DNA of 64,000 nucleotides, from the NCBI GenBank assembly GCA_964653855.1, contig CAZZFV010000002.1, positions 15,676 through 79,675 on the forward strand. The letters are read 5' to 3'. The first letter of the stretch is position 1. Each line of letters opens with the position of its first letter. This DNA comes from RGIG3528 sp964653855 (GTDB lineage Bacteria > Bacillota > Clostridia > Lachnospirales > Lachnospiraceae). Under the pieces are notes generated by a model. It searched no databases and was not told the origin of the DNA. It saw only the letters and a list, made by a program, of their open reading frames with translations. Shown one piece after another: positions 8,495 through 17,591 of this stretch. A program made the translations under genes and the position numbers.

Positions 8495-9451
8495 ATGTTG
8501 GAACTCTTTGTTTCGGATGTGACAACGCTGCATGCGACGGGCTTTGCCGTGGCATTTGTTTTGACGGTGCTTTTGATTTCACTTTTAAAGCGATTTTTGC
8601 CGCGGGATCACGGCAGAAAGTTCGCCGTTGAGGGACAGCTTTCAAACGGAAAGGAAAGAGGCGCGGGGATAATATTTGTATCCGTATTCGTGTTTACGGC
8701 GGTGCTTTTTACTCCCCAAAAGACTGAAGGCGCGGTTTATCTTCTTGCGGTGCTCCTTGCAATGGTTGCGGGGTACTTAGACGATGCGTCCGAAATTCCA
8801 TGGAAAGATTACAAGAAAGCGATTATCGACCTTTTAATCGCGGTTATGGTAACTTTCGTTTATATTTTTGAAAACGGCACAACGGTAAAACTCGCACTTA
8901 CCGGAATATCGTTTACGATGCCGACTGCCGTTTTCGCGCTTTGCTCGGTCATTCTCATTTGGATTTCGATAAATGTCACAAATTGCACGGACGGAGTCGA
9001 CGGACTTTCGGCATCGCTCGGAATTGCGACCCTTATGTCGTTTGCGGTGCTTATCGTGATATTAAAAGGCAATTTTTCGGATGCCTATGTGTGCCTTCTT
9101 TTTTCGGTATGTTTGATGGGATATTTGCTCTTTAACGCAAATCCGAGCACCGTGCTCATGGGAGATGCGGGCTCACGCGCGATGGGAACGCTGATTGCAA
9201 TAATTGCCCTAAAATCCGGAACGCCCTTTATGTGGATTCCGCTTGCGATTGTGTTTATCGTGGACGGAGGAGTGGGGCTTGTAAAGCTCTTTCTCGCAAG
9301 ATTTTTTAAGATTAAAATATTAAAGAATGTCAGGACACCGCTTCACGACCATGTCCGTAAAAATCTCAATTGGTCAAACACCCAGACGGTGTACAGATAT
9401 ACAATAATTCAGGTTATGATTTCGGCCATGTTTTTGTGGATGGCAAGATAG
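8495..9451 (+). CDS. MraY-like undecaprenyl-phosphate phosphosugar transferase
   Basis: A 318-residue polytopic membrane enzyme of the glycosyltransferase 4 / MraY-WecA superfamily, which joins a UDP-linked sugar phosphate to undecaprenyl phosphate. Characteristic motifs are GYLDD (substrate/Mg), NCTDGVDGL, GDAGSRAMG and TPLHDHVRK near the C-terminus. About nine to ten hydrophobic segments are visible. The HDH motif resembles MraY more than WecA, but the gene sits in a nucleotide operon and not with other mur genes, so it may be a second MraY paralogue. It begins six bases after folA. The exact acceptor or donor is uncertain. Confidence 0.85.
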   Translation: MLELFVSDVTTLHATGFAVAFVLTVLLISLLKRFLPRDHGRKFAVEGQLSNGKERGAGIIFVSVFVFTAVLFTPQKTEGAVYLLAVLLAMVAGYLDDASEIPWKDYKKAIIDLLIAVMVTFVYIFENGTTVKLALTGISFTMPTAVFALCSVILIWISINVTNCTDGVDGLSASLGIATLMSFAVLIVILKGNFSDAYVCLLFSVCLMGYLLFNANPSTVLMGDAGSRAMGTLIAIIALKSGTPFMWIPLAIVFIVDGGVGLVKLFLARFFKIKILKNVRTPLHDHVRKNLNWSNTQTVYRYTIIQVMISAMFLWMAR

Positions 9452-9466
9452 GGAGGTTAGGTTATC

Positions 9467-9991
9467 ATGAAAAAGTTGGAAGATTATGTAAGAACAATTC
9501 CGGATTTTCCGGAGCCCGGCATCATGTTCAGGGACGTTACAAGCGTAATACAGGATCCGGACGGGCTGAGGCTTGCGATAGACAAGCTTGAAGGAGCCGT
9601 TCAGAACGAGGACTTTGATATTGTTGTGGGACCCGAGTCGAGAGGATTTATTTTCGGTGTTCCGATTGCCTACAATCTTCATAAATCCTTTGTGCCGGTG
9701 CGCAAAAAGGGTAAGCTTCCGTGTGAAACGATAGAGGAATCCTACGATCTCGAGTACGGTTCCGCCACAATCGAAATGCATAAGGATGCGATAAAGCCGG
9801 GACAGCGCGTTGTGATAATCGATGACTTGATCGCAACGGGCGGAACGACCGCGGCAATAATAAAGCTTATTGAGCGTCTCGGAGGAAGAGTCGTAAAGAT
9901 TGTGTTCTTAATGGAACTTGAAGGACTTAACGGCAGGGAAAGACTTAAAGGCTACAATGTCGATTCGATCGTAAAATATCCCGGAAAATAG
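9467..9991 (+). CDS. apt: Adenine phosphoribosyltransferase
   Basis: Salvages adenine to AMP using PRPP. At 174 residues it is the usual length. It begins with the classic LEDYVRTIPDFPEPGIMFRD, contains GPESRGFIFG, and has the PRPP-binding loop VVIIDDLIATGGT. A purine-rich ribosome site (GGGAGG) precedes the ATG. The next gene makes (p)ppGpp; apt beside relA/spoT is a common Bacillota arrangement. Confidence 0.97.
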   Translation: MKKLEDYVRTIPDFPEPGIMFRDVTSVIQDPDGLRLAIDKLEGAVQNEDFDIVVGPESRGFIFGVPIAYNLHKSFVPVRKKGKLPCETIEESYDLEYGSATIEMHKDAIKPGQRVVIIDDLIATGGTTAAIIKLIERLGGRVVKIVFLMELEGLNGRERLKGYNVDSIVKYPGK

Positions 9992-10049
9992 AAGATGTTA
10001 AGTTCAAAGGCACTTTTAAGTGCCGGCGACGGATAAACGGAGCAAAAAA

Positions 10050-12344
10050 ATGGCTGACGACGGTAAAGACTTTAAATATGTTTCAAAAAAACCGATAAGC
10101 GAGAAGTCTTTTGTGACACCTGTGGACTTTACGAGTCCGGAGGATTTGTTTGAACGCCTTTTAAAAGAAATATATACATACAGACCCGCGACCGACGTCC
10201 AATTAATCAGAAAAGCATACGACGTCGCAAGCGAAAAGCATAAGGGTCAGGTAAGAAAATCGGGTGAACCGTATATCATTCACCCTCTTTGTGTTGCCAT
10301 AATTCTTGCGGAGCTTGAACTTGATAAGGAGACTATTGCGGCGGGAATTTTACACGATGTTGTGGAAGACACGGACATGACGCTCGAAGACGTGCGCTCG
10401 GAATTCGGTGACGAAATCGCACTTCTTGTGGACGGTGTCACAAAGCTCACACAGCTCAGCTACGACATGGACAAGGTTGAGGTACAGGCGGAAAATCTTC
10501 GTAAGATGTTTCTTGCCATGGCACGCGATATCCGAGTTATCATGATAAAGCTTGCGGACAGACTTCACAACATGCGTACCATGCAATATCAATCCGCCCA
10601 AAAGCAGCTCGAAAAGGCGCACGAAACGCTTGATATTTATGCGCCGCTTGCGCAGCGTCTCGGTATCAGCCGCATCAAGATCGAGCTTGACGATTTGTCG
10701 CTTAAGATTATCGAGCCCGAAATCTATGCCGATCTTGAAGAAAAAATCGCGTTACGCAAAAATGAGCGCGAGGCCTTTATCGACAGCCGTATCGACGAAA
10801 TAGCCGAAAAGATCGAGGAAGGTCAGGTGCATGCCCAGATTGACGGGCGCATAAAGCATTTTTTCAGCATTTACAAGAAAATGAAAAACCAGGGGAAGAC
10901 TCTGGACCAGATATACGATCTTTACGCAATCCGCATAATTGTGGACAGCGTAAAGGATTGTTATGCCGCACTCGGAATTATTCACGAAATGTATAAGCCG
11001 ATTCCGGGGCGTTTTAAAGATTATATCGCGATGCCGAAGGCCAACAATTACCAATCCCTTCACACAACGCTTATTGCGCCGAACGGATTGCCTTTTGAAG
11101 TGCAAATAAGAACGATGGAGATGCACAGGGTTGCCGAATACGGTATCGCCGCACACTGGAAATACAAGGAAGCGCAAAACGGCATTAAGTCGGACGCAAA
11201 AGAAGAAGAAAAGATGGCATGGCTCCGTCAAATTCTTGAATGGCAGCAGGAAATGTCCGACAACAAGGAATTTTTGTCAAACGTAAAATCCGACCTCGAC
11301 CTTTTTTCGGATTACGTTTATTGCTTTACGCCGACGGGCGACGTAAAGACTCTTCCTACGGGTTCGACGCCCATTGATTTTGCGTATTCGATTCATTCGG
11401 CGGTAGGCAACAAAATGGTGGGCGCACGTGCGAACGGACGCCTTGTTACCGTGGATTACGAAATCCAAAACGGCGACAGAATGGAAATCATTACGTCCCA
11501 AAACTCCAAGGGACCGAGCCGCGACTGGCTTAACATCGTAAAGAGCGGTCAGGCGAGAAACAAGATAAATCAATGGTTTAAGACGGAATTAAAAGAGGAC
11601 AACGTCGTACACGGCAAGGAATTAATGCTTGCCTATTGTAAGTCAAAGAGCATTGTCCCGTCGGATATTTTGAAGCCCGAATTTATGGATGTCACCATGC
11701 AAAAGTACGGTTTCCGCGATTGGGATTCCGTGCTTGCGGCAATAGGACACGGCGGATTAAAGGAAGGTCAGATTGTAAACCGTCTTCTCGAAGAACTCGA
11801 AAAGAAAAAGAAACACGATCTTACCGACGAAAAGGTGCTTGAAACGATTGCCGAAACGAAGAATCAAAAGAAGCCCATCGAAGTCAAGGCAAAGTCGGGA
11901 ATCGTTGTGCAGGGCGCGGGAGATTTGGCCGTTCACTTTTCGAAATGCTGTTCGCCCGTTCCCGGTGACGAAATCGTTGGATTTGTTACGCGCGGACGCG
12001 GTATATCGATTCACAGAACGGATTGCATAAACGTAATAAATGCGTCGGAGGAAGAAAGACGGAGACTCGTGAGTGCCGAATGGAGCATGAGCGAAGGAAA
12101 CGGAAGATATTTCACCGAAATCAATATTTATGCGCAAAACCGCAGCGGAATGATACTTGACATATCAAAGGTGATGACCGAAAACAAGCTTGACATGACA
12201 AGCGTAAACAGCCATGTGAGCAAGTCGGGAACGGCAACGATTACGCTCGGCTTTGAAATAAACGGAACGGAAGAACTTACGGCGCTTATTGCAAAGCTTC
12301 GCAAGATTCCGGGCGTTGTGGACATAGAAAGAACCATGGGATGA
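10050..12344 (+). CDS. relA: Bifunctional (p)ppGpp synthetase/hydrolase, Rel family
   Basis: Controls the stringent response by making and degrading (p)ppGpp. The 764-residue protein has an HD hydrolase domain (AAGILHDVVEDTD, intact), the synthetase domain (GRFKDYIAMPKANNYQSLHTT), a TGS domain (TPTGDVKTLPTGSTPIDFAYS), a zinc-finger-like region with FSKCCSPVPGD, and a C-terminal ACT domain. The ATG at 10050 has GGAG seven bases upstream and is preferred to the GTG at 10020. The stop overlaps the hemZ start as ATGA, so the two are translationally coupled. Confidence 0.95.
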   Translation: MADDGKDFKYVSKKPISEKSFVTPVDFTSPEDLFERLLKEIYTYRPATDVQLIRKAYDVASEKHKGQVRKSGEPYIIHPLCVAIILAELELDKETIAAGILHDVVEDTDMTLEDVRSEFGDEIALLVDGVTKLTQLSYDMDKVEVQAENLRKMFLAMARDIRVIMIKLADRLHNMRTMQYQSAQKQLEKAHETLDIYAPLAQRLGISRIKIELDDLSLKIIEPEIYADLEEKIALRKNEREAFIDSRIDEIAEKIEEGQVHAQIDGRIKHFFSIYKKMKNQGKTLDQIYDLYAIRIIVDSVKDCYAALGIIHEMYKPIPGRFKDYIAMPKANNYQSLHTTLIAPNGLPFEVQIRTMEMHRVAEYGIAAHWKYKEAQNGIKSDAKEEEKMAWLRQILEWQQEMSDNKEFLSNVKSDLDLFSDYVYCFTPTGDVKTLPTGSTPIDFAYSIHSAVGNKMVGARANGRLVTVDYEIQNGDRMEIITSQNSKGPSRDWLNIVKSGQARNKINQWFKTELKEDNVVHGKELMLAYCKSKSIVPSDILKPEFMDVTMQKYGFRDWDSVLAAIGHGGLKEGQIVNRLLEELEKKKKHDLTDEKVLETIAETKNQKKPIEVKAKSGIVVQGAGDLAVHFSKCCSPVPGDEIVGFVTRGRGISIHRTDCINVINASEEERRRLVSAEWSMSEGNGRYFTEINIYAQNRSGMILDISKVMTENKLDMTSVNSHVSKSGTATITLGFEINGTEELTALIAKLRKIPGVVDIERTMG

Positions 12345-13948
12345 GAAAACAGATAAACATATATATCGACGGAATCGATTATTCACAGGACATAGGCCCT
12401 CTTGTCAAGGCCTTTTACGGCGATGCGGACATAAAAACGACTTTCATGGGCGAGCTTTATGATTTGAATCCGCCTTCGGATGACAAGGTAAAGCGGTCGC
12501 ACGGACAGATAGAGGAGCCGGAGATTGTCGGACGGATTGAATTTCGTTTGAATGAAAATACAATTTTGATTTATGCTGAGGTTTACGGAAAAACCGAAAC
12601 CGCCACAGACAAATTTACCGATTTAAGTGACAAAACATATAAAAACACAGGCGCCCCCGACAGAAGAATGTACAGAAATCATCTTCACAGGGCGCTTTAT
12701 GATGTTTTATATAAGTTATCGGGGCGGACGTTGCCTTGGGGAACGCTTACCGGCGTGCGTCCCACAAAGCAAATGCTCGATATGAAGTGTTCGGATATTC
12801 CGGATGACGAAATTATCGATTATTACAAAAAAGAATATCTTGTTACGGACAAAAAAGCATCTCTTGCTTTAAAAGTCGCAAAAAGTGAGATTAAGCTTTT
12901 AACGGGTCTCACGTTTTCCGACACATACAGTCTTTATGTGGGAGTACCTTTTTGCCCGAGCATTTGTCTTTATTGCTCATTTTCTTCTTATCCTCTAAGT
13001 AAATACGGGGAACTACGGGAAGCGTATGTTAACGCACTCTTAAAGGAACTCGCAGAAACCGCGCATATAATGAAAAACAAAAAGCTCATAAGCATTTATT
13101 TTGGCGGCGGCACACCGACTACACTTGAGCCTTCAGACCTCGCCTTAATTATCGATAAGATAAAGGAATGCTTTGATTTGCGTAATTTAAGGGAATGGAC
13201 CGTTGAAGCCGGTCGCCCCGACAGCATTACCGAAGAAAAATTGCAAGTGCTTTTTGATAAGGGAATAACGAGAATTTCGATAAATCCGCAATCCATGCAG
13301 CAAAAAACGCTTGACGTTATAGGGCGCCGCCATACGGTTACGGATGTCACGGACAAATTTAATCTTGCGAGAAAGATGGGTTTTGACAATATAAATATGG
13401 ATCTCATTGCGGGATTAAACGGCGAGACGATCGATGATTTTAAAGATACGCTCGTAAAAATCGGAGATTTAAACCCCGATTCCGTTACGGTGCATACTCT
13501 TGCTATAAAGCGTGCGGCAAGATTGAAAGCCGAAATCGACGAATACAGAGATAATTTGAGTCACGAAACAAGCCTTATGACGGACGCTGCGGAAGTGTTT
13601 ATGGAAGAAAAAGGTTATTTTCCGTATTATCTTTACAGACAGAAAAATATGTCCGACAATCTTGAAAACGTGGGCTATGCAAGGCCCGGCAAGGAAGGAC
13701 TTTACAATGTCCTTATCATGGAAGAATGTCATACGATAGCCGCATGCGGTGCGGGAGCGGCATCAAAGCTTGTGAGAAGCGACGAGGTCTTCGGAAACGG
13801 ATTTATGAACGATATTTACGACAATGTTTCAGAAAAATACAATGTTCGTAAGATTGAGCGCGCCGAAAACGTGAAAAGTGTGACGGATTATATTTCGCGT
13901 ATAGATGAAATGATCGAAAGAAAGAAAAAGCTTTTTGAAGGTATTTGA
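12341..13948 (+). CDS. hemZ: Coproporphyrinogen III oxidase-like radical SAM protein (HemZ type)
   Basis: A 535-residue radical SAM enzyme. The iron-sulfur motif is CPSICLYC (Cx3Cx2C), followed by the glycine-rich IYFGGGTPT, EAGRPDSIT and ISINPQSM, as in HemN/HemZ proteins. An N-terminal region of about 190 residues before the radical SAM core matches the HemZ subgroup of Clostridia. The presumed reaction is oxygen-independent decarboxylation of coproporphyrinogen, although many HemN/HemZ relatives are not proven to do this. It overlaps the Rel gene by four bases. Confidence 0.88.
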   Translation: MRKQINIYIDGIDYSQDIGPLVKAFYGDADIKTTFMGELYDLNPPSDDKVKRSHGQIEEPEIVGRIEFRLNENTILIYAEVYGKTETATDKFTDLSDKTYKNTGAPDRRMYRNHLHRALYDVLYKLSGRTLPWGTLTGVRPTKQMLDMKCSDIPDDEIIDYYKKEYLVTDKKASLALKVAKSEIKLLTGLTFSDTYSLYVGVPFCPSICLYCSFSSYPLSKYGELREAYVNALLKELAETAHIMKNKKLISIYFGGGTPTTLEPSDLALIIDKIKECFDLRNLREWTVEAGRPDSITEEKLQVLFDKGITRISINPQSMQQKTLDVIGRRHTVTDVTDKFNLARKMGFDNINMDLIAGLNGETIDDFKDTLVKIGDLNPDSVTVHTLAIKRAARLKAEIDEYRDNLSHETSLMTDAAEVFMEEKGYFPYYLYRQKNMSDNLENVGYARPGKEGLYNVLIMEECHTIAACGAGAASKLVRSDEVFGNGFMNDIYDNVSEKYNVRKIERAENVKSVTDYISRIDEMIERKKKLFEGI

Positions 13949-13961
13949 GGGATTTTGGGAA

Positions 13962-14597
13962 ATGTTTTTTGATTCTGACAGGGAAATAAGAGGAATATTG
14001 TATAAACTGGATATGCAGGGGATCGTGACGGAAGATTTGCTTGACAGCATCGATCACGGAAAATTGGTTTCGGAAATCGTTTTGATGCTGGGGCGAGAGA
14101 TGAATTTACCCGAAAATCTTCTTGAAACGATTTACAATGCGGCCTGTGTGCATGACGTGGGAAAACTTAAGCTTTCCGCAAATCTGTACGGGCGCGACAA
14201 AACATCGATGCACGTCGAAGAAGTCCGTCACATGAGAATGCATGCGAGACTCGGTGCCGAAATGCTTTCAAAGTGCGATTATCCCGAAGAAATAGTGTCG
14301 GCGGTTTATCATCACCATGAGTGCTACGACGGCAGCGGCTATCCCGACAACCTAAAGGGAAACGATATTCCTTACAGCTCAAGATTCATTAAGATTTGCG
14401 ATGCTTTTGCGGCACTTATTTCCGACAGGCCGTATCGCTCGGGATTTGAAAAAGAAGAAGCGATCGGAATGATGATCGACGATAACAGGGAATACGACAT
14501 AGAAATTTTTCTCGAATTTTTGAAACTTGTAAATTCCCCCGAGTTTGACAAAATAACGGATATGGCGAAGGAATTTAACAAAAAACACTCATATTAA
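13962..14597 (+). CDS. HD-GYP domain protein (probable cyclic-di-GMP phosphodiesterase)
   Basis: A 211-residue single-domain protein. It has the metal site VHDVGKL and the diagnostic HHHECYDGSGYPDNLKG, then ICDAFAALISDRPYR, as in HD-GYP enzymes that hydrolyse cyclic di-GMP. No receiver or sensor domain is attached. I chose the ATG at 13962, with GAGGG upstream; a TTG at 13935 overlapping hemZ is possible. It is the last gene of the thyA-to-HD-GYP run and faces aspS across a shared terminator. Confidence 0.85.
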   Translation: MFFDSDREIRGILYKLDMQGIVTEDLLDSIDHGKLVSEIVLMLGREMNLPENLLETIYNAACVHDVGKLKLSANLYGRDKTSMHVEEVRHMRMHARLGAEMLSKCDYPEEIVSAVYHHHECYDGSGYPDNLKGNDIPYSSRFIKICDAFAALISDRPYRSGFEKEEAIGMMIDDNREYDIEIFLEFLKLVNSPEFDKITDMAKEFNKKHSY

Positions 14598-14601
14598 AAA
14601 A

Positions 14602-14641
14602 ACAAACCCCACACGTCGTTTGACATGTGGGGACTTTTTTT
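14602..14641. terminator. Bidirectional terminator between HD-GYP gene and aspS
   Basis: CCCCACA (14607-14613) pairs with TGTGGGG (14626-14632). An A-rich flank lies on the left and seven T on the right, so it can end transcripts from either side. Confidence 0.8.
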
Positions 14642-16403
14642 ACTTGTTTTCCGGCATAACAATCGCAATGTGGTCTTCCTTAAGCTGCTTTTCGGTAACT
14701 TCTGCGGGAGCACCCATCATGAGATCCTGCGCATTCTTGTTCATAGGGAAGGCGATTACCTCGCGGATTGCTTCCTGTCCCAAAATCAGCATAACCATAC
14801 GGTCGATTCCGGGAGCGATTCCTCCGTGCGGCGGTGCACCGTAACAGAAAGCGTTGTACATGGCGGGGAACTTTGCCTTAACGTCCTCTTCGCCGAGTCT
14901 TACTATCTTGAATGCCTCAACCATTATTTCGGGATCGTGGTTTCTGATTGCTCCCGACGAAAGCTCGACACCGTTACATACAAGGTCGTATTGATATGCG
15001 AGAATGTCAAGCGGATCCTGTGTCTTTAATGCGTTAAGTCCGCCCTTCGGCATTGAGAAGGGATTGTGGCAGAATTCGAGTTCGCCCGATTCTTCACCGA
15101 TTTCGTACATGGGGAAATCGACAATCCAGCAAAATTCGTAGCATTCTTTCTTCATATGAGAAGGACAAAGTGCGCCGAGAAGCTTTCTCATAACACCCGC
15201 CGTTTTTTGTGCCGCGGAGAGTGTTCCGGCAGCGAGTGCGACAAAGTCGCCGGGCTTAAGATTAAGCGCATTTATCACTTCTTCTTTCTTGTTTACAAGG
15301 AATTTTGAAATTCCGCCGACAAATTCTCCCGAGTCATCGAGTCTGAACCAATAGCCTTTTGAGGCGGTTATTACTTCGGTTTCCGCCATGAGTGCGTCTA
15401 TTTGCTTACGTGTTGCGGAAAAATTGTCAACGACAACGGCTTTAACAGTCTTACCCGCAAAAGGCTCAAATCCGCAATCGGAGAGCGCTTCTGTTGCGTC
15501 CGTGAGAACAAGATCGATTCGGAGATCAGGCTTATCGGAACCGTACTTATCCATTGCCGTGCGGTAAGGAATACGTACAAACGGAGCCTTTGACGCTGTT
15601 TTGTAAACACCGTATTTTGCAAAAACGGGAGGAAGAACATCTTCGATTACGGCAAATATGTCTTCCTGGGACGCAAATGCCATTTCCATGTCGAGCTGGT
15701 AAAATTCACCCGGGCTTCTGTCGGCACGAGCGTCTTCGTCACGGAAGCAGGGGGCAATCTGGAAATATCTGTCAAAGCCCGCCGTCATGAGAAGCTGCTT
15801 AAATTGCTGAGGAGCCTGGGGAAGCGCATAAAATTTTCCCGGGAAATTACGCGCGGGAACAAGATAGTCACGTGCGCCTTCGGGGGAAGATGCGGTAAGT
15901 ATCGGAGTCGTGATTTCGAGGAAATCGTGTGCAATCATGGCATTTCTGAGTTCCGATACGATTTTGCTTCTGATAACGATATTCCGCTTAACTTCGGGAT
16001 TACGAAGGTCGAGATAGCGGTATTTGAGACGCGTGTTTTCGTCGGCGTCCTTGGAGCTGTTGATTTCAAACGGAAGCGAGTTGTAGATGCACTTTCCGAG
16101 AACTTCGATCGAATCCGGAACCACCTCGATTTCACCTGTCGGAAGTGCGGGATTCTTTGATGAACGTTCACGTACGACACCCGTTACCGAGATCGTCGAT
16201 TCCTTGTTGATGCCGCTGATTACGGACATCATTTCTTCTGTTTCGATTACGAGCTGCGTTGTGCCGTAAAAATCGCGGAGTACGGCAAACCCTAAGTTTT
16301 TGCTGACTTTACGCAAATTCTCAAACCAGCCTGCAAGGGTGACTTTTTGATTTACGTCCGTGATACGAAGCTCATTGCAATTATGAGTTCTTGACTGAGT
16401 CAT
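14640..16403 (-). CDS. aspS: Aspartyl-tRNA synthetase
   Basis: Charges tRNA-Asp. The 587-residue bacterial-type protein has an N-terminal OB anticodon-binding domain (VTLAGWFENLRKVSKN), class II motif 2 (FRDEDARADRSPGEFYQLD), an inserted GAD-like domain in the middle, and motif 3 (GIAPGIDRMVMLI). The ATG at 16403 has AAAGGA at good spacing; longer in-frame starts lack a ribosome site and fall in the promoter region. The leader is only about 55 bases, so no T-box can fit. Confidence 0.96.
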   Translation of the reverse strand: MTQSRTHNCNELRITDVNQKVTLAGWFENLRKVSKNLGFAVLRDFYGTTQLVIETEEMMSVISGINKESTISVTGVVRERSSKNPALPTGEIEVVPDSIEVLGKCIYNSLPFEINSSKDADENTRLKYRYLDLRNPEVKRNIVIRSKIVSELRNAMIAHDFLEITTPILTASSPEGARDYLVPARNFPGKFYALPQAPQQFKQLLMTAGFDRYFQIAPCFRDEDARADRSPGEFYQLDMEMAFASQEDIFAVIEDVLPPVFAKYGVYKTASKAPFVRIPYRTAMDKYGSDKPDLRIDLVLTDATEALSDCGFEPFAGKTVKAVVVDNFSATRKQIDALMAETEVITASKGYWFRLDDSGEFVGGISKFLVNKKEEVINALNLKPGDFVALAAGTLSAAQKTAGVMRKLLGALCPSHMKKECYEFCWIVDFPMYEIGEESGELEFCHNPFSMPKGGLNALKTQDPLDILAYQYDLVCNGVELSSGAIRNHDPEIMVEAFKIVRLGEEDVKAKFPAMYNAFCYGAPPHGGIAPGIDRMVMLILGQEAIREVIAFPMNKNAQDLMMGAPAEVTEKQLKEDHIAIVMPENK

Positions 16404-16465
16404 AATGTTATTCCTTTCTGTAAAAGTGCCGGATGCATTAAACATACGGACATATCTAAAGCAGT

Positions 16466-16495
16466 ATTTTATCACGACAGGGGATATGAAAGCAA
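16466..16495 (-). promoter_or_regulatory. Possible aspS promoter
   Basis: On the minus strand TTGCTT (16490-16495) and TAAAAT (16466-16471) are separated by 18 bases. The -35 is a weak match, so this is tentative. Confidence 0.4.
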
Positions 16496-16540
16496 GAGCG
16501 AATAAAAAGTAGTTATCGTCGGATGACAACGGAAAATGTT

Positions 16541-16567
16541 TTGAAATACATTAAAATGTGATATAAT
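16541..16567 (+). promoter_or_regulatory. Probable mgsA promoter
   Basis: A perfect TATAAT (16562-16567) has TTGAAA 15 bases upstream (16541-16546), or a weaker TTTTGA at 17. The ATG at 16566 overlaps this -10 box and is therefore not the gene start. Confidence 0.5.
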
Positions 16568-16595
16568 GAATTTTGTAAAGCAAAAGGAGGAGAAA

Positions 16596-17075
16596 ATGGA
16601 AAATTTTGAGAGTGATTACATCACAATGACAATCGGAAAACAAAAAAACATTGCGCTTATAGCACATGACGGAATGAAGCCGCAGCTTATCGAGTGGTGC
16701 GAAGAAAATAAGGAAATTTTGAAGCATCATTTTCTTTGCGGAACCGGAACAACGGCTCGTATGATTACGGACAAGACGGGACTTCCCGTGCGCGGATACA
16801 ATTCCGGCCCTCTCGGCGGTGACCAGCAGATCGGCGCAAAGATTGTGGAAGGAAAGATAGATTTTGTGGTGTTTTTGTCGGATCCTTTTACGGCTCAGCC
16901 GCACGACCCGGACGTAAAGGCACTCTTAAGAATTGCGGCCGTTTATGATATCCCGATCGCAAACACCAAGGCAACGGCCGATTTTATGCTTCATTCGTAT
17001 TTTATGGACAAGGAATACGAGCATAAAATAATAAATTTTGATAAGCAAGTGAGAGACAGGGCTAAAAATTTATAG
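16596..17075 (+). CDS. mgsA: Methylglyoxal synthase
   Basis: Converts dihydroxyacetone phosphate to methylglyoxal plus phosphate, a bypass relieving sugar-phosphate stress. The 159-residue protein is almost entirely family signature: IALIAHDGMKPQLIEWC, CGTGTTARMI, GPLGGDQQIGA with the catalytic Asp, and FLSDPFTAQPHDPDVKAL. The ATG at 16596 follows AAGGAGG. It stands alone between aspS (divergent) and a convergent cold-shock gene. Confidence 0.97.
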   Translation: MENFESDYITMTIGKQKNIALIAHDGMKPQLIEWCEENKEILKHHFLCGTGTTARMITDKTGLPVRGYNSGPLGGDQQIGAKIVEGKIDFVVFLSDPFTAQPHDPDVKALLRIAAVYDIPIANTKATADFMLHSYFMDKEYEHKIINFDKQVRDRAKNL

Positions 17076-17088
17076 GGATAAAGAAAAA

Positions 17089-17119
17089 AAGAAAAGACGT
17101 TCAAAAAACGTCTTTTCTT
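17089..17119 (+). terminator. Terminator after mgsA
   Basis: A 13-base perfect stem (AAGAAAAGACGTT with its complement) and five-base loop. The 3' arm is T-rich and the 5' flank A-rich, so it may work in both directions. Bases 17120-17231 beyond it hold no gene. Confidence 0.75.
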
Positions 17120-17231
17120 CTTCCTCACATTAATACAATATAACTGTTTCCCCTATAAAACCATGCACCGTACAAACGTATGACGCAAAGGCTCGTTTAT
17201 AATGAAAAAGGTACATTGAAAAGCGTGACGA

Positions 17232-17429
17232 TTAGCACTTTGTTACATTAACTGCCTGAGGTCCTTTTTTACCTTCGGTGATGTCAAATGTAACTGCCTG
17301 GCCTTCTTCAAGAGACTTGAAGCCATCGTTGTTGATGCCTGAGAAGTGAACGAAAACGTCCTTGCCCTCTTCATCCTGGATGAAGCCATAGCCCTTTTGG
17401 TTGTTAAACCACTTAACAGTACCCTGCAT
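17232..17429 (-). CDS. Cold-shock protein (CspA/CspB family)
   Basis: A 65-residue RNA chaperone of the OB fold. RNP1 is KGYGFI and RNP2 is VFVHFS, with the N-terminal GTVKWFN and the typical ending GPQAVNV. The ATG at 17429 has GGAGGA at ideal spacing; the longer in-frame extension is leader. A strong promoter and a 5'-terminal hairpin precede it. Confidence 0.97.
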   Translation of the reverse strand: MQGTVKWFNNQKGYGFIQDEEGKDVFVHFSGINNDGFKSLEEGQAVTFDITEGKKGPQAVNVTKC

Positions 17430-17462
17430 TTTGAAAATCCTCCAAAAAATTAAAAAAAATTG

Positions 17463-17487
17463 CTTGCGGACACAATTGTCCGACAAG
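17463..17487 (-). promoter_or_regulatory. 5'-terminal hairpin of the cold-shock mRNA
   Basis: On the minus strand CTTG-T-CGGACA pairs with TGTCCGCAAG around an ATTG loop, with one bulge. The predicted transcription start is close to base 17485, so the hairpin lies at or almost at the 5' end of the mRNA. It could protect the message or act in temperature response. Confidence 0.55.
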
Positions 17488-17491
17488 TGGA

Positions 17492-17520
17492 AATATAGCA
17501 TTTTGGCACGTGAATGTCAA
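17492..17520 (-). promoter_or_regulatory. Strong promoter of the cold-shock gene
   Basis: Read on the minus strand: TTGACA (17515-17520), a 17-base spacer, TATATT (17492-17497). It is one of the best promoter matches in the window. Confidence 0.8.
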
Positions 17521-17591
17521 TTGAAAAAGCTTTGAAAAAGTTAAAAAGTTTTACGTTTTGTATAAAACAATGCATGTGAAAGGAATGTAAA

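Noticed and set aside
16404..16465. T-box leader before aspS
   Set aside because: Only about 60 bases separate the promoter from the start codon, and no T-box sequence is present.
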